This document shows positions 1-12,371 of a DNA stretch of 64,000 bases, piece after piece. Numbering within the stretch: the stretch's first letter is position 1; each line of letters opens with the position of its first letter. The translations under genes were made by a program, and so were the position numbers. The notes beneath the pieces are model-generated. The model was not told the origin of the DNA. It was given only the letters and a program-made list of their open reading frames with translations, and ran no database searches. Source of the DNA: Patiria pectinifera (lineage: Eukaryota; Echinodermata; Asteroidea; Valvatida; Asterinidae). The stretch covers positions 12,224,465 through 12,288,464 of the forward strand of contig CM057149.1 in NCBI GenBank assembly GCA_029964075.1, written 5' to 3'.

Positions 1-2546
1 ATGCGGAGCGAATATATATCCCTGAAACTCTGAAGCAATATTCTCCCAGACTGTTTTTGTGCGTGGGCGTACATGCAGATTTCAGCCAGCCCAGTGTGTA
101 TGTTCTCCGCTTGTCAGATTTCATCTTTCACCCAGTTATCGTATCTGCAGCCCACGGCTCTCAGGGATATTGTTTCTGACCGTGTCGCCCAGTATGCTTC
201 ATTTGTTTTCCTCCTTTTGGGTATTTACATTTTAGTTCCCCCTGCATTTTTTTCCTTCTTCTGAAAATCTTCCTTTCCACTCGCACCTGTTGTAGTGCTG
301 CATGGCCTTTGCTTGATCAGATTGTCAACTCCAATAGGTTTTGAATTTAAACAAAAAAATGCCTCGCTCTTGATTGAATCAGATATTTCTTGTCAATATG
401 CATTGACGTCTTCTGCATGTATGCACGCATAAATTTTGTTTCCACTTTTATGCGCAAATGGCTGAATGCAGTTTTGGATATTGACAAAGTTGGAAAGGTT
501 TCAAGGAAAAAAGCCCGTTGTTGAACTTTTGCAGACATGAAAATGGCACCATGTTCATCCAAAACGTAAAAAAGCCATATGACTTCCAAGCATGTGATGT
601 GAACAACGTAAATTGTATGTTTGACAAATTATACAGGGCGAGTCAGAATGATCACCATATCTTTTGGTGGCAAATAGAGAATAACTACAATTTGAGTATC
701 TCATATGAATGGTTATTACAAATGTACCTTGTCTTCCATCAGGACTTTGAATTTTTCAAATTAGTGGCTGTGGTGAAGAGTTATGCCATTTTCATTGAAG
801 TGGCTTATTTTCCAGTCTGCACACGGAATTGGTTTTGCCTTTTTTACATACATGTACTGGTACATGTATGTGTCAATAATTTCAAATTAGTACAGCCACC
901 ATGACTACATGTAGGTGTTTATTACACTGCTTCTATCAGTACGCGATTTCAATTACTTTGTTGAATCAATGGAGCCAATTGGTCAGAGTGTTTGTTAGCG
1001 TGTTTTCTTCGCTCATGCTTTTATTTTTAACTTTCTCCAAATTATGTCCAAAATACCAGCCCCCCCCAAAAAATATCTCATTTGCACTTGTTTTGATAAT
1101 TGCTTCATATGTTAAATATTTTCTTTAATTTGGGGCCAGATCACACTGACTCACCCTATGTATGACAAATGTGACATGCCATATTGTAATGAGGAATAGC
1201 CCCCACCTTTGACTTTTCAAGTTATGTACATCATGTCAAAGCGTTTTATAATTGGCTTTCCAATGATACCAAATTTATTTATGTAGCTTTATTTATTCCA
1301 AAGATATGACGCAGAAACTTCAACAGTGTCCTGCTGAACTTCGCCAACCTCATTTCGAGAAAAACGGCTTTGAACATGTTGAAAAAAAGAAATACGCATT
1401 GCGCCGCCAACGACAGTGGAAAACGTTCTTCAGTTTCCAACTTTTGGGGATATTTTTTTCCAACAAAAAATGCATTGTGTGAATCTTGGATACCTTGGCT
1501 ACTCAGAAATAACAAAAAATAATATTGGTTTTGACATAAATTTTCTAGTGTATCCAAATCTAGGCGTTGATTACTCAAACCATGGTTTTGGGGGACATTC
1601 CTCATTTTGCCACAGTAGGTCACAAATATAGTATAACGTTTTGACCCTGCAAAAACTCAAACAACATGAATGTCTCTGTTTCCCCCCCCCCCCACCCCCC
1701 AAAAAATCCCAAAATTTGCAAAATATTGTATTCAGTGTTGACAGATCAGACAAAAAAAGATTGATATGTAAAGTACATGTATCTTTGAACACCTGCAAAG
1801 GTGATCTGGATTTAGACCTCCTTGAGACAAACATAGCAAATTATTCATGTTTATATAGGGCCTACTGCACGTTTAATAATAAATTCTGGTTTTTGACACA
1901 ACTCAGCTGAATGGGCTGCTCAGACCTCAAACAAAGAATGCAGCTCCACTCTACAGGGTATTGAAAAATAAATCCTGGGGGACCAAAGTGGATGAAACGA
2001 GCCGTTGAGACGGAGTATAGACCAAGGGGAACGAGCTGACTGGAGAGAGATTGATTGGGACAGGAAGATGGCATCTGGGTCTGAAGGAGGTTGAATGGGG
2101 CATCTGTGAGGAGGGGGGGGGGGTGGGAGACGTGATTGATGTGATGAGTAGAAGCTTGGCCAAAAGGGCAAGGACTGAAGGAACAGACTTGGGGGAACAT
2201 GAGGAAATTGAGAATGACAAAGGTACGTGCACAAACATTCACTGAGATGAGTTGGAGGTGGAGGAAGGTTTAGACAAAGAAGGTGGAATTGGAAGTCAGC
2301 TATTATTTGCATGCAGCATTCACTTTATAACCTTCCCAAATCCTACAAAATCCTCTTTGCAAAATGGAGGATTTTGAAGAATTGTGGCACATTTTTGCAC
2401 ATATAAGGTGTGGCCGATTTTGGAGGATGCACGGTCTTGGGCCAGACCTTGTTTTGATATGCTCAGCCGTGCATAAATTTAGGCTTAGATGAAATACTTG
2501 TGATGGCCTCGTGATGGACTTGACAATAACACTGCTCGGGACTTAC
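1..2546. other. Intron of the PKC-like gene (left edge), no exon seen
   Basis: No open frame here carries a recognisable domain. Visible features are a mixed C-tract near 1681..1700, a G-tract near 2111..2120, and at 2334..2400 a fragment related to the 'AATCCT(A/G)CAAAATCCTC' repeat that also occurs at 10979..11394. The overlapping minus-strand frames at 1862..2312 are shadows of a purine-rich stretch. Confidence 0.5.
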
Positions 2547-2740
2547 GTTGGTGGTCAGCACGTCGCCGTTGGTGCCACACATGGCGGCCATGTCCATGAC
2601 TTTCATCTCCGTGTCCGCCACCATTTTGTTGTTGTTCTGGATGATGATGTGAATGATGCGGCCCTCGTAGAGATGGGAGTCGAAACACTTGCCCCAGAGC
2701 GGGGTCAGCTTGCGCGTAATCATCAGATTGCTGCCCCCTT
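2547..2740 (-). CDS. PKC-like gene, coding exon 2
   Basis: This exon is 194 nt. It enters in phase 1 after the acceptor ATCAATTTCAG and leaves in phase 0 at AAC|GTAAGT. It encodes GGSNLMITRKLTPLWGKCFD and then SHLYEGRIIHIII, the core of the C2 beta-sandwich. MAAMCGTNGDVL corresponds to the family's LAERCKKNNGK region, where the next exon would carry on. Confidence 0.85.
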
Positions 2741-5700
2741 CTGAAATTGATAATTTAACAACAAAAAGAATATAATTATGCCACAAATTATTTGGGCTGT
2801 CCATTATCAAATAAGTATTTGATTACTTGAAATTGCATTGACCGTATATTTGGATATTTCGAACTGCCACCTGCATTTACGCCCAGCGCCGGTCAAAAGG
2901 TGCTTGCAGAGTGCGTCAGTAAAAAAAATTGCATGCTGCGATCAATAAGCTAAGTATTGGAGCATGTTACAGTAAGTATTTCATAACTGCCAAAGGCATT
3001 AACCTGCTAAAAGGATGGGAACGACCATCAACAAAAAAGTTGCCGTTGACAAAAAAGTAGTACCTGACAGTAAAGTGCCAAAGTTTACGATAAAATAACA
3101 TTACAGTCGCGTGTGCACCATGTGTGCGTGATAGACTGCGAACCAAAGTTGGTCGTACCGGGTGCAGTCAATCTGCGATTAATACTGCACCATGTGACTT
3201 TTCCGAAGTGTTAATTTCTCTTTGGTTGAACTTATTTCAGGTTTTTCTAATATGGCTTTACAGACCTTCGCAAATGCAAAATTGAAACGGACCTGAAACG
3301 ACTTGAATAATGGACAAACCGACGCAAAGTAAATTTCACTTTGGTTTCTGGTCCGGTTTGCACAACAATAACTGTACGGTGTATGCTCAGTTTGTTTGTT
3401 TTCGAATATTCTAACTGGCACAAAGCTTTTTGAATATTGACGATCGAATGTTGATGATCAAATATGTGGATCTTCAGTATATTTGAAACAGCCCTACAAA
3501 TTGGGAAAAGAAGACTATGATTGCCTACCGGTAGTTGGGTTTATCATTCTGAACTATGCACCTACATTGTACCGTACATGTACATGTACATGTACAATGT
3601 ACCGTACGTGCACATATTTGCCTATTCAATCAATTACATTTTGTATCAGTTGTTACCTTTATGATACAGAATAATGTGGTTAAATCCTCAAATAAGAGTT
3701 TAGCTTCATTATTCTGAAATTAACGAACTCAGTTTAGTCTTTTCAACATTGTACACTGTACATTTTGTGTTTCTTTGTTAAATAATAAAAGCACAATTCA
3801 TTTAAATTTTCTAAAGGTACACAGGCCTGTACACATACCAAGTCCACTGTACCGGTACATACAAAAGTTACATGTACCGTACATATAATGTACCGGTATG
3901 TACATGTATGTGAACAATGTACATTGTACATCTGAACACATACAGGTATTTGCATGCCATTTCCGAATTCCGTCCTTTCCTTTTCCTCTCTTCAGTTTCC
4001 TTATGCTATGATCCAGGGCCATGTAATGTCAGAATGCAGAAAGTTTCATACAAAGCACATCTGTTAACCTTTGCATGCATGGGGTGATCAATGTTATGGG
4101 ACCCGGGTGTGTTTTGCAGTTAAATATTTCATAACTGTCATTGGCTTTAACCTGCCAAAAGGATGGGAACAATGAACCACTGTCAAAAAAAAGTCTCAAG
4201 TCCTAAGATCAGTCGCAAGAAATTGTGAAATTGGCTGGTCCTGAGGGACAGTCATGACAGTTGCCAACATCTCAGGGTTCACCCAAATAAAGACTGTTCA
4301 ACATTGCAATTTTTAAAAGTTTGAAAGGGCTACATTTTGCAAGTATACATGTAAATACATGTACACACGTGTACATGTATATGTATGCATCATTGTCTTG
4401 GGTGCATGTATTTATTCCAAATGCAATTTTCAGTTGACAGGGGGTCGGGAAAAAAACTGTGAAGTAAACGTCCTACTACATTGTATAACTTTTCAAGTTC
4501 ATAAGGAAAACAAGACAATGTGCCAGTTGACATGTGATTGGTTGTTGACCAAAAAAAAACCTGAAACAAACTCAACTGTCCAGCTTTTACGCTGAACTCC
4601 TAGTTTAATTTTACCCGTCCAGTACCGTAAAAACATGTGGCCTAAAAAGCAGAATCCACTGTATACCTTGTGGCAATCAATGAATACTCTTCCCCTTCAG
4701 GCCCCCTTTTTTGAGACAACACATTCAGGAAACCCAATTTGCAGGGATGACTGAGGCCTAATTGGGCATGCCAATGCTGGCAAGGGAATCAATATCTGGG
4801 AGACAAACTCAGCCAGACTTTTACCAAAGGTGAAAATCATCGAATGGGCTGAGGTGTTTGTACAGCCAGGGAGGAAGGAAATCTGCATGCATTTTTGGTG
4901 CAGACCTGCAAATTAGACTAGAATTGCCCACACGGGCCAAATCACGATTTGTTTGCCCTCAATTTCTTTGCTATTAGAGCATTTTGTGGACCATGAACTG
5001 GAAGGTTTGAATAAAAAAAAAGGATGGTTGGAAGCCATGCACAGGAGTGCGAGCTCATATTTTGGTGGATTTCAGATGTAATTGGGCCCTAAAATGGCCC
5101 TACATGTACATGTACATGTACATGTATTTTTGGTAATGGAGCACAGGGATCATTTTCAAAATGGCGATGGGCCAAAGAACTACTTTTGGTGGTGATTATC
5201 TATGGATGGAATTTTCCCCCAATAGCCATCAGGTTACCACTCGGAAATTGAACAGAAAATGAAAGATGATGAAATAAGCTGTAAATTTATGGGCGTCTCA
5301 AAGTCAAACATTGTGAGCATTTTAAAATAATGTTGGAAAGTACCGGTACGTACATGTACCAATTATTACTGAGGTCCATGGGAGTCGATTTGTCTGCACC
5401 CTACAGCGCCATGCCGTGCATGCGCTTTACATGCAGCAACAGTGGTTTATCAGTGGGCGAGACCTGGGGGGGGGGGGGGGAGCACACCAGCATTTCAAAG
5501 GGGTCTACAAGGGCGGTTCTGCAATAAATACTCCCAAATCTTAAGGGGGCCCATAGGCAATCAGCCAATTAATCTGCCTGAATTACCGTCTCTTCCATTT
5601 TGGACTATTAAATAATGAAACAAAACACACTACATTATTGTACCGATGGTGACCATGATTTTTCACTTGCGAAAAAAAGCTTCAGTGTACGTGTACATGT

Positions 5701-8700
5701 GCTCCATTAGCTGCAGTTGTACTAAATTCTCAAATGTTTTAGCACAAAACAGTAGGCCCCCCTAACTTCCGGCAATGATACAATTTCACTTCCTACAGAT
5801 AATGGCCTCTGCCATATCTACAGACAGCTGTGTCTGTCAGGCCTGAGCAAAAGCCAAGTTACATGTATATTTATACACTGGTTTTTGGGTTGCTCATCAG
5901 TCGTAAGACTCCCTAGCTGGCCCCTCCCCTCTCGCAGAACGGTCTGCACAGGGCCATTTCAATAACTTAATTTTACACTCGTTTGGTTCTCCCTCAGATG
6001 CCAGTTAGTGGTTCTCTGTTTCCAATTCAATTACGCAGTGTGTGCACGAGGGGCCACTGAGCCGTTTCTGACTAGCGCTGTCTCCTGTTCCCAGAAATGC
6101 TTGCCTCTCCCGAGCTGTCTGAAAAATTTAACCGCCGCTTCAAAGTTTGGGGAGTTGTGTTTGCACAGCATGGGTAGATCAAACGGGGCCGAACGACGAA
6201 GCAGCCGCAACGCGCTTCATATTTGCACTGACGCCGGGCCCGTCATGTGTGCATGAGGGCAAACGAGCAGAAACACAAGCAGGGGCCTTTTCACATACAT
6301 GGAGCTGATGATTAATGCGCAGAAATGACACCATTTGTAATAACAGTGTCCGACATCCATCTGCAGTTCTTAATAAGGTCTCATTTATCTTTCAGAAGGA
6401 AGTTTGTGTGTCATTAATTTCATATTCATTATTCGTCAGTGGCAGCTTTCGTTACAAATTATTTGCCAAATTTTTCTAACGGACCTTGATTTCCATTTTT
6501 GCATCCAAATTAAGTTACACATACCGGTACTGGTACATCTTGCTTTTACATGTACATACGTACCCCAGTACGGTACACTGTATTTCCAATTTTAAAAAAG
6601 AAAATCAAAGAATACAATGTATGTTAATGGGCCACTTTTTAATAACAGCGACAAAATCCAAGCGAAAAATTCACAGCAAGTGCTACGGTATTTTAATAAA
6701 TTATGCCATTTGACTTTTTTGTCCAGGCCATTTTGCACTAGCTATAGACAAATCTCAGGTTGACACGGGGTTGGCGCAGGGTTGAAAGCATGCAGCATTT
6801 CACAGTTGAACATTTTACCCTGCGCAAACCCTGCATCAACCCTGAGATTGATCAAGTTCCGTTTTTAGAAAGTTTTTCATTTCGAATATTCAAACCGGCA
6901 AAAAGTATTCGAATATCCAATTGACGGTCGAATATTTGAATTTTTGATACATATTTAGGACAACCCTACCGTACAACTGATGTGTACGAGAGTTCTCCTT
7001 GCTACACAGTATTAGTACGGCGGATACGTGTAGGTGATGGGATTGTGCCTTTGATGATACAAGCATGGAATTTGGTACTTACCGGTACATTGTAGTCAGA
7101 GTATGTCATGAGAAAGATATTTTCAAACACAGCCATTTTGTAAATTTTGAAAATTGCTTGTTATTCATGTTATTCTACTATTTTTTTCAAAGGACCAAAC
7201 TGCGATGGCCCTATAGCCAAATATCTTTCTCATGACATGGGCCTACATGACATACAGACTGTGTGCAAAATTCCATGCTTGTATCATCAAAGGCACAATT
7301 GCCCCAAATATTTTCCCTATCTGCCCCACTACATGTACGGCCTACATGTGTATAATTACTGAAATGGCACCCAATTTAACATTTCAAAGGGAACCCACTA
7401 TAAGACCAGTGGCGACAGGGCAGCTGCAATTGGTATCCATGTACAACTACATGTACATGTATATTTCAAATTGCAGATCTCGACTAAGGCAATCCAGTAG
7501 ACATTTAGCTGAGACAGATTTTCAATTACGAGACACTCGTCAAAATTCTGTCTTTTGACATTGAAGACAATGGACAGTATGCATATATCTGGCCTCTCAA
7601 TGCTCCCAAAATCAATTTCAATTCAATTCAATTCAATTCAATTCAATTCAAGAAAACATTTATTCCATACTCCTTTAGAGATGTACCGGTAGATGTACCG
7701 GTACATGTACATGTATACTCTTTCTGTGAAATGTACAATGTCGTACATGTACCGGTTCACACACATGTTATACATTTACATGTACATGTACATGTACCGT
7801 ACACACATCTTGCAGAAGCGGCTCGCTTGAGTGCTTGAAATTACAGTCCGTCCTGAAGGCGTAATAAGTAAATTCAATCACGCCGACCCACTAATGTTTT
7901 GATTAGATTCCGATATATTTGGGTTCCCTGCAACCGGGCATGTGACACACAGAATTTGTCAACTTAAGAAATGGGACACAAATGTACGTACCGGTATTTC
8001 ATTGCACTGAGTTCACTAAACAGATGTTATTGGATGATTTACCTCCCCCCCCCCCTTTTTTTGGCTGCCCAATGGACAGAATTTGAGTTAATACAAGTAG
8101 TCATGTATTTATAGTTGAGGTAAAAGTGGTAATCTTTTTTCTTTGAAATTCTATAACGTCAATTTGACTTTTTTTGACAGGCATTTCAATGATTTAAGAT
8201 GCACATTACGGAAATGTTTTAAAATCTCTTTTAAACAGAAAAGAATATAAATATGTACAGTCGTAAGTACAAACTCTGTTAATTCAAAATTCTGGTTATA
8301 ACAAACATAAAGCCTTGGTCCCGACTGTGCATTTATATGCACAATGAATGGGACTGATAATGTTCCTCTTAATACACAATTCTGATATAACAAACAATTT
8401 GGCTCTATCCGAACGAGTTTGTTATTCATAACGAGACTCGACTGTAATCAAACAAAAAGACCAACATAATTTTGGTTACTGTGATTGTACATACAGTGCA
8501 TATGTACCAAAATCCCAGAAAAAAGTCGAAAAAGTGTAATGAGCACTCATTATTTGTAAAGCACAATTACAACAAAACCAAACCTTCCTTGTCAAGCTGA
8601 ACATAAAAGTTTCAGTTTTAAAAGGACAATATTGACACATGTAGAGACTCAGTCAGTCAGTCAGTGATGTAAAAATCAGTCAGAAGCTTGCCCTTCGTAG

Positions 8701-9263
8701 CCATCATTAACCCTATTTTGGAGTGTCATGGCCTAGTGGTTAAGAACACCGGACTCATGCTCTGGTGTTTCAGAGGCAACAGTGGCGTGGGTTCAAGCCC
8801 AGGCCCTGACACTTGTGCCCTTGAGCAAGGCACTTAACCATTATTGCTTCGTCCTTCTGATGGGACGTAAAGCTGTAGGTCCCGTGTGTTGTGTAATGCA
8901 CGTTAAAGACCCCAGTAACACTTATCGCTAAGAGAAGGGGTTTGCCCCGGTGTTTCTGGCAGTGGCTGCAATATGCGCCGCAGCACCTTGTAACCCTTAA
9001 AGGTGCTACATAATGGGTCTCATATTTCTCATATCGAGGGCCTCCATGGAAAGCAGTGCCCTGCACTGATCGGAGCTACCCTCACTAAAGATGACGTAAA
9101 TAAATAAAAAAATAAAAAAACATGTACAACCAAACGGTCGATACTCACGTGCATTGGTAACTTTTTCTTTGATGTGAACCACAACATTACAATCACTGGC
9201 ATCCTGCTTGTCTGGGAGGTCTATATCGTCCACCCGGTGGAGTCGAACCCTCAGAAACACCAT
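2547..9263 (-). CDS. Novel protein kinase C (delta/theta-like), 5' part: C2-domain exons 1-2
   Basis: This is the 5' part of a gene for a diacylglycerol-dependent, calcium-independent serine/threonine kinase that acts at membranes. The join is complement(2547..2740, 9149..9263), giving 103 residues. Exon 1 starts in a perfect Kozak context (GCCACCATGG) and reads MVFLRVRLHRVDDIDL. Exon 2 carries LTPLWGKCFDSHLYEGRIIH, which matches the novel-PKC C2 pattern of KPTMYP.W...FDAHI.+GR++QI. Both introns have consensus donors (GTGAGT, GTAAGT), the acceptor is TTTCAG, and the phase-1 junction closes as CAA (Gln). Later exons (C1 domains, kinase domain) would lie left of base 1, since exon 2 ends in an intact phase-0 donor and I find no further exon before the edge. 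The roughly 6.4 kb intron is full of repeats and holds a SINE beside exon 1. Delta and theta types cannot be told apart from this part. Confidence 0.82.
6752..6846. repeat. Short inverted repeat (MITE-like)
   Basis: The arms ATCTCAGGTTGACACGGGGT and, in inverse orientation, AACCCTGAGAT with the inner ACCCTGCGCAAACCCTGCAT face each other around about 30 bp. The fold would give an imperfect hairpin. No open frame lies inside. Confidence 0.5.
7617..7650. repeat. ATTCA pentanucleotide microsatellite
   Basis: Six to seven uninterrupted copies of the 5-mer ATTCA lie within PKC intron 1. Confidence 0.9.
8256..8445. mobile_element. Pogo/Tigger-like MITE, copy 1
   Basis: This is a roughly 190-bp palindromic element that starts TACAGTCGTAAG and ends CGAGACTCGACTGTA. 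It is homologous to copies at 16900..17092 and 35240..35431. The termini (CAGTCGA.TCTCGTTA next to TA) resemble pogo/Tigger ends, which use a TA target. It encodes no protein and lies in intron 1 of the PKC-like gene. Family assignment rests on the termini only. Confidence 0.75.
8648..8665. repeat. GTCA microsatellite
   Basis: A short run of the 4-mer AGTC (CAGTCAGTCAGTCAGT) lies in PKC intron 1. Confidence 0.7.
8721..9121 (+). mobile_element. tRNA-derived SINE with a widely shared central domain
   Basis: A perfect pol III A box, TGGCCTAGTGG (8729..8739), is followed 50 bp later by a B box, GGTTCAAGCC (8790..8799). The body contains TTGAGCAAGGCACTTAACCA (8821..8840), a motif found in SINE families of many aquatic animals, and the element ends in an A-rich tail with AAATAAA units (about 9094..9121). 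It lies antisense to the PKC-like gene, less than 30 bp from the exon 1 donor, so it could affect splicing. Which named SINE superfamily it belongs to (for example the Meta or Deu type) needs a library search. Confidence 0.85.
9149..9263 (-). CDS. PKC-like gene, coding exon 1
   Basis: This exon holds 38 codons plus one base. The ATG at 9263..9261 sits in GCCACCATGG. The donor is C|GTGAGT with the intron starting at 9148, so the exon ends in phase 1. The encoded N-terminus FLRVRL is typical of the first C2 strand of novel PKCs (xFLRIxx), and VVVHIKEKV corresponds to the family's CAVxVKE segment. The 5' untranslated part continues to higher coordinates, and its limit is not visible. Confidence 0.85.
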
Positions 9264-10978
9264 GGTGGCAGTTGCGGGATGAACTCGGTGTCAGAAGTGG
9301 GATTTCACTGTGGCTTTATACTGTATATCTGTTGCCTGCCGCCACCGACTGATTATCTAAAAGTAGTACCTCTCCCTCTTTCTCTCAGAAAACTGCAAAG
9401 AACAAAAAATTAAAATAACTGTCTTTAGGATTCAGGCTACAATTTTATTACATGTTTTGCATAAAAAAACATGAATGACCATACATTCATTTTGCTAGCA
9501 ATAACTTTTTGTACGTGTACATGTACGTGTACATGTAAACTTGATTGACAAATGTATGGTTCAAATTTATGTACAAAGTACATTTATGTATACATTATTT
9601 GAGAAAAGAAAGCAAGATGTTTGTTAAATTTTGTTTAACTTTTTAACAAGCACACGGCGACTAAAAAAAATTAAGTACTGGTACACAGCTAACAGGTGAA
9701 CCGGTACAATACATATATAAAGTACATTTACCGGTACATACCAGTATGTACAAACAGTGGAAAGGAAGTCTAAAGTCTAACAATATTATACGTAGAATTC
9801 ATAATTCACAACTGACCTGCAGCAGTTTTAAACAACTACGTGTACATGCAGACTTTTCTTTGTTTGCACAATATGTAATAACACACGTGCATACCTACAT
9901 GTACATGTAATATCTGTTGTGCAAAATTTACATTACAAAAATGTCCTAATGACAACACTTGTCATCGCAAATTACACATTAATTCAGCAATATATACAAA
10001 CAAAAAATAACAAGGAAGTTGCGGGTTTCACCACACAATCCATCAATGTACATTATTTGGGTAAATGTACACTCACACAGGTTAGGCCTATAACATGTAT
10101 GTACCCACTTGTATACAAATGTACATGTGTAATGAACAACTTTCTCATATTGTGAAAATGAAAAACTTATTCATGTAAACAATCCAGTTTCGCCATTGAT
10201 ACGGTGACTTTTTTGTTCACCAAAACCTTTCAATAAAGCCTGAGTTCAAATAAATACAAATCTTAAATTCAAGCCCAAAAAAAGCTCTGCATCGGTGACT
10301 AACATAATTTTTGTGAGACGTTCTGGCAAAATGAGACGGAACTGCATAAGGGCACAGGCCGTAAGTGTAGAAAAATGCAAAATAAACTCGAGTGGGGATG
10401 ATTCTTTTTTCTCCAATTTTCAGATTTATTCATACACGTATCTTTGATACATTTGTAACATGTCTACTACAGACAAGATAATTTTGCGGTAGCACCATGT
10501 GAATATATCTCATTCATTTGTCTACATACACATTTTTAAGATGTAGGCCTAGTATAAAATTTGTGGAATGAAAGTGTTTTTATGGAAAAAGAATTGGCAT
10601 CTTTCCTTTTCACGAAGACAAAACTTGAAACTTTAATGGCCTTTTTCTCAGTATTTTACTTTATTGACATGTACCGGTAAATGCAAACCATAATTAGCCA
10701 TTTTTGTTAACGGTATTGTAAGGAGAATTATATTCTCTTTCCTGATATCCCCATAAACCCTTATTCCGACCAGCCCCTCATTGCCCTGTTTTTTTTTTTA
10801 ATTCATTTTGCAAGAATAGGAGAACACCTCACGTTTAACAACAGTGGGTGCTTAGTCTGGGATCTTATCAAAGTGAGGTTTGGATACGTGTACATGTACA
10901 TGTATGGGGCATCCCAGTATTAAATGGAGAAACACCAGTAACAGGCAAATTGGGTTAAATGTACAAATGTAATACGTA
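9264..10978. other. 5' flank/untranslated region of the PKC-like gene, no other gene seen
   Basis: Upstream of the PKC ATG there is no clear TATA box close by, so an untranslated first exon farther upstream is possible. The stretch holds many TACATGTA/ACCGGT words. A fragment at about 10316..10745 is related to the MITE at 35187..35775 (shared GACGTTCTGGCAAAATGAGA and GGCCTTTTTCTCAGTATTTTA). Confidence 0.45.
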
Positions 10979-11394
10979 TTAACCCTAACTCCCTAGGCCT
11001 TTTTGCTAAGATGTAGCCTCAATCCTGCAAAATCCTTCAATTGGCCTCATGGAAAAATAGCATTTATGGCCTTAATCCTGCAAATTCCTCCATTTCTTGA
11101 ATATGGTCCGTGGAGAGGTGACCACTACCTGAATCCTGCAAAATCCTCCAGCTATGACTGCCAATAGGCTGAGGCAGAGGCAGTGACATCCTGGAGCAGT
11201 GCGGAGGATTTCAAGTATAATCAGGGACTAAATTTATGCTAGGCTGAGCATAAACAACACAAGGTCCGGCCCGAGACCTTGACACAGTGCGTCCTCTGAA
11301 ATCAGCAACGCACTTTTGCCATGTAACCTCAATCCTGCAAATTACTCCAATTTGCCAAAAGGATTTTGGAGGATTTGGGATGGTTAGGGTTAAC
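10979..11394. mobile_element. Inverted-repeat element with TTAACCCTAA ends
   Basis: The termini are TTAACCCTAACT and, inverted, GGTTAGGGTTAA. Inside, the degenerate unit 'AATCCTGCAAAATCCTCCA' occurs about four times directly and also inverted near the right end. A short related fragment lies at 2334..2400. There is no coding capacity. Confidence 0.55.
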
Positions 11395-11647
11395 ATTGTA
11401 GATTAACATGTAGTGACACAAAACTTGACAAGTTAGGTTTCTGAAATTGCACTGCAGGAGGCTCACTTAGTCTCTACGGGAGAATACTTGCAAATACCGA
11501 GCAGATGGACTCGATCATCAAAACTATATTAAAAAAAACTCCACTGTCATCTCAGCACACATCAAACTTTAATTACGTGCACGCACGAGCGTAACAAAAG
11601 CCGTTTAATTTTACCCTCAATAAAACCTGACCGGGATATTTCATTAT

Positions 11648-11923
11648 CTGGTTGCTATTAAAAAGGCAGCTTCAATGATCACAGAGCAGAACAGAACAGA
11701 GAAATTTGATCCTTTCTTGTGCTCTATGGTGGGGGACAGCTTGAAACACTTTATGCTGATCATTGTTAGGCACGCCGGTGCTAATCTGGTTGCTATTAAA
11801 AAGGCAGCTTCAATGATCACAGAGCAGAACAGAACAGAGAAATTTGATCCTTTCTTGTGCTCTATGGTGGGGGACAGCTTGAAACACTTTATGCTGATCA
11901 TTGTTAGGCACGCCGGTGCTAAA
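11648..11923. repeat. Near-perfect 138-bp tandem duplication
   Basis: The two units (11648..11785 and 11786..11923) look identical apart from the last one or two bases, so the duplication is recent. The period of 138 bp is a multiple of three. The frame stays open through both units on both strands (plus-strand ORF 11675..12100). I do not recognise the encoded peptide on either strand (plus-strand example: TEKFDPFLCSMVGDSLKHFM), so I treat this as a repeat and not as a proven gene. Confidence 0.85.
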
Positions 11924-12371
11924 ATTATAGGGGAAATTTTTGACAGGCACTTAAAAGTGATAATCTCGTTATTCATTTCTGCAGCTGCTGCTGATGTCCC
12001 CCCATGTCCCCCGATGACTGTAACATTTCGCAATTTTGCAAGTCTAAGTTCACATGGATTCACAGAGCTGTCATGTTATACAAAAGGGAGTGCTGAATGA
12101 TGAGTACACGCTAGGCCAACGAACTGCTTCAAATCTGGTTCGTGTTTGCCCCCCAACAAAAAACAAGAGACTACATGTACATGCACAAAGTTATGTGTTA
12201 TACATGTACATGTACATATGTACATGTACAGTGATCTCCAACCTCCACCAGGCCCCAAAATGAACTTTTGTGGATAAAAAAAAAAAAAAAAAATGAAAAA
12301 AGTCCTAATAGCTTGCTCTGTCCTCACTTAAACCAGTTTGCGTCAAAGGATGTGATAACACGTGCTGGCTG

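Larger units (their letters stand above)
2741..8720. other. Large repeat-filled intron of the PKC-like gene
   Basis: The stretch is non-coding as far as I can see. It holds many TACATGTA and ACCGGT words (for example 3573..3610, 3840..3930, 5100..5126, 7680..7800). A diverged direct repeat lies at 2967..3015 and 4128..4172. Poly-G/C runs occur at 5467..5480 and 8045..8056. There is a 95-bp inverted repeat, an ATTCA microsatellite and a pogo-like MITE, each listed separately. Segments rich in 'TTCGAATATTC' recur at about 3400..3470 and 6880..6950, suggesting another dispersed family. Confidence 0.5.

Noticed and set aside
1920-2312. 130-codon and overlapping minus-strand ORFs rich in Pro/Ser/Leu
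   Set aside because: They are the translation of a purine-rich plus strand with a G-run; several frames are open at once and none has a motif.
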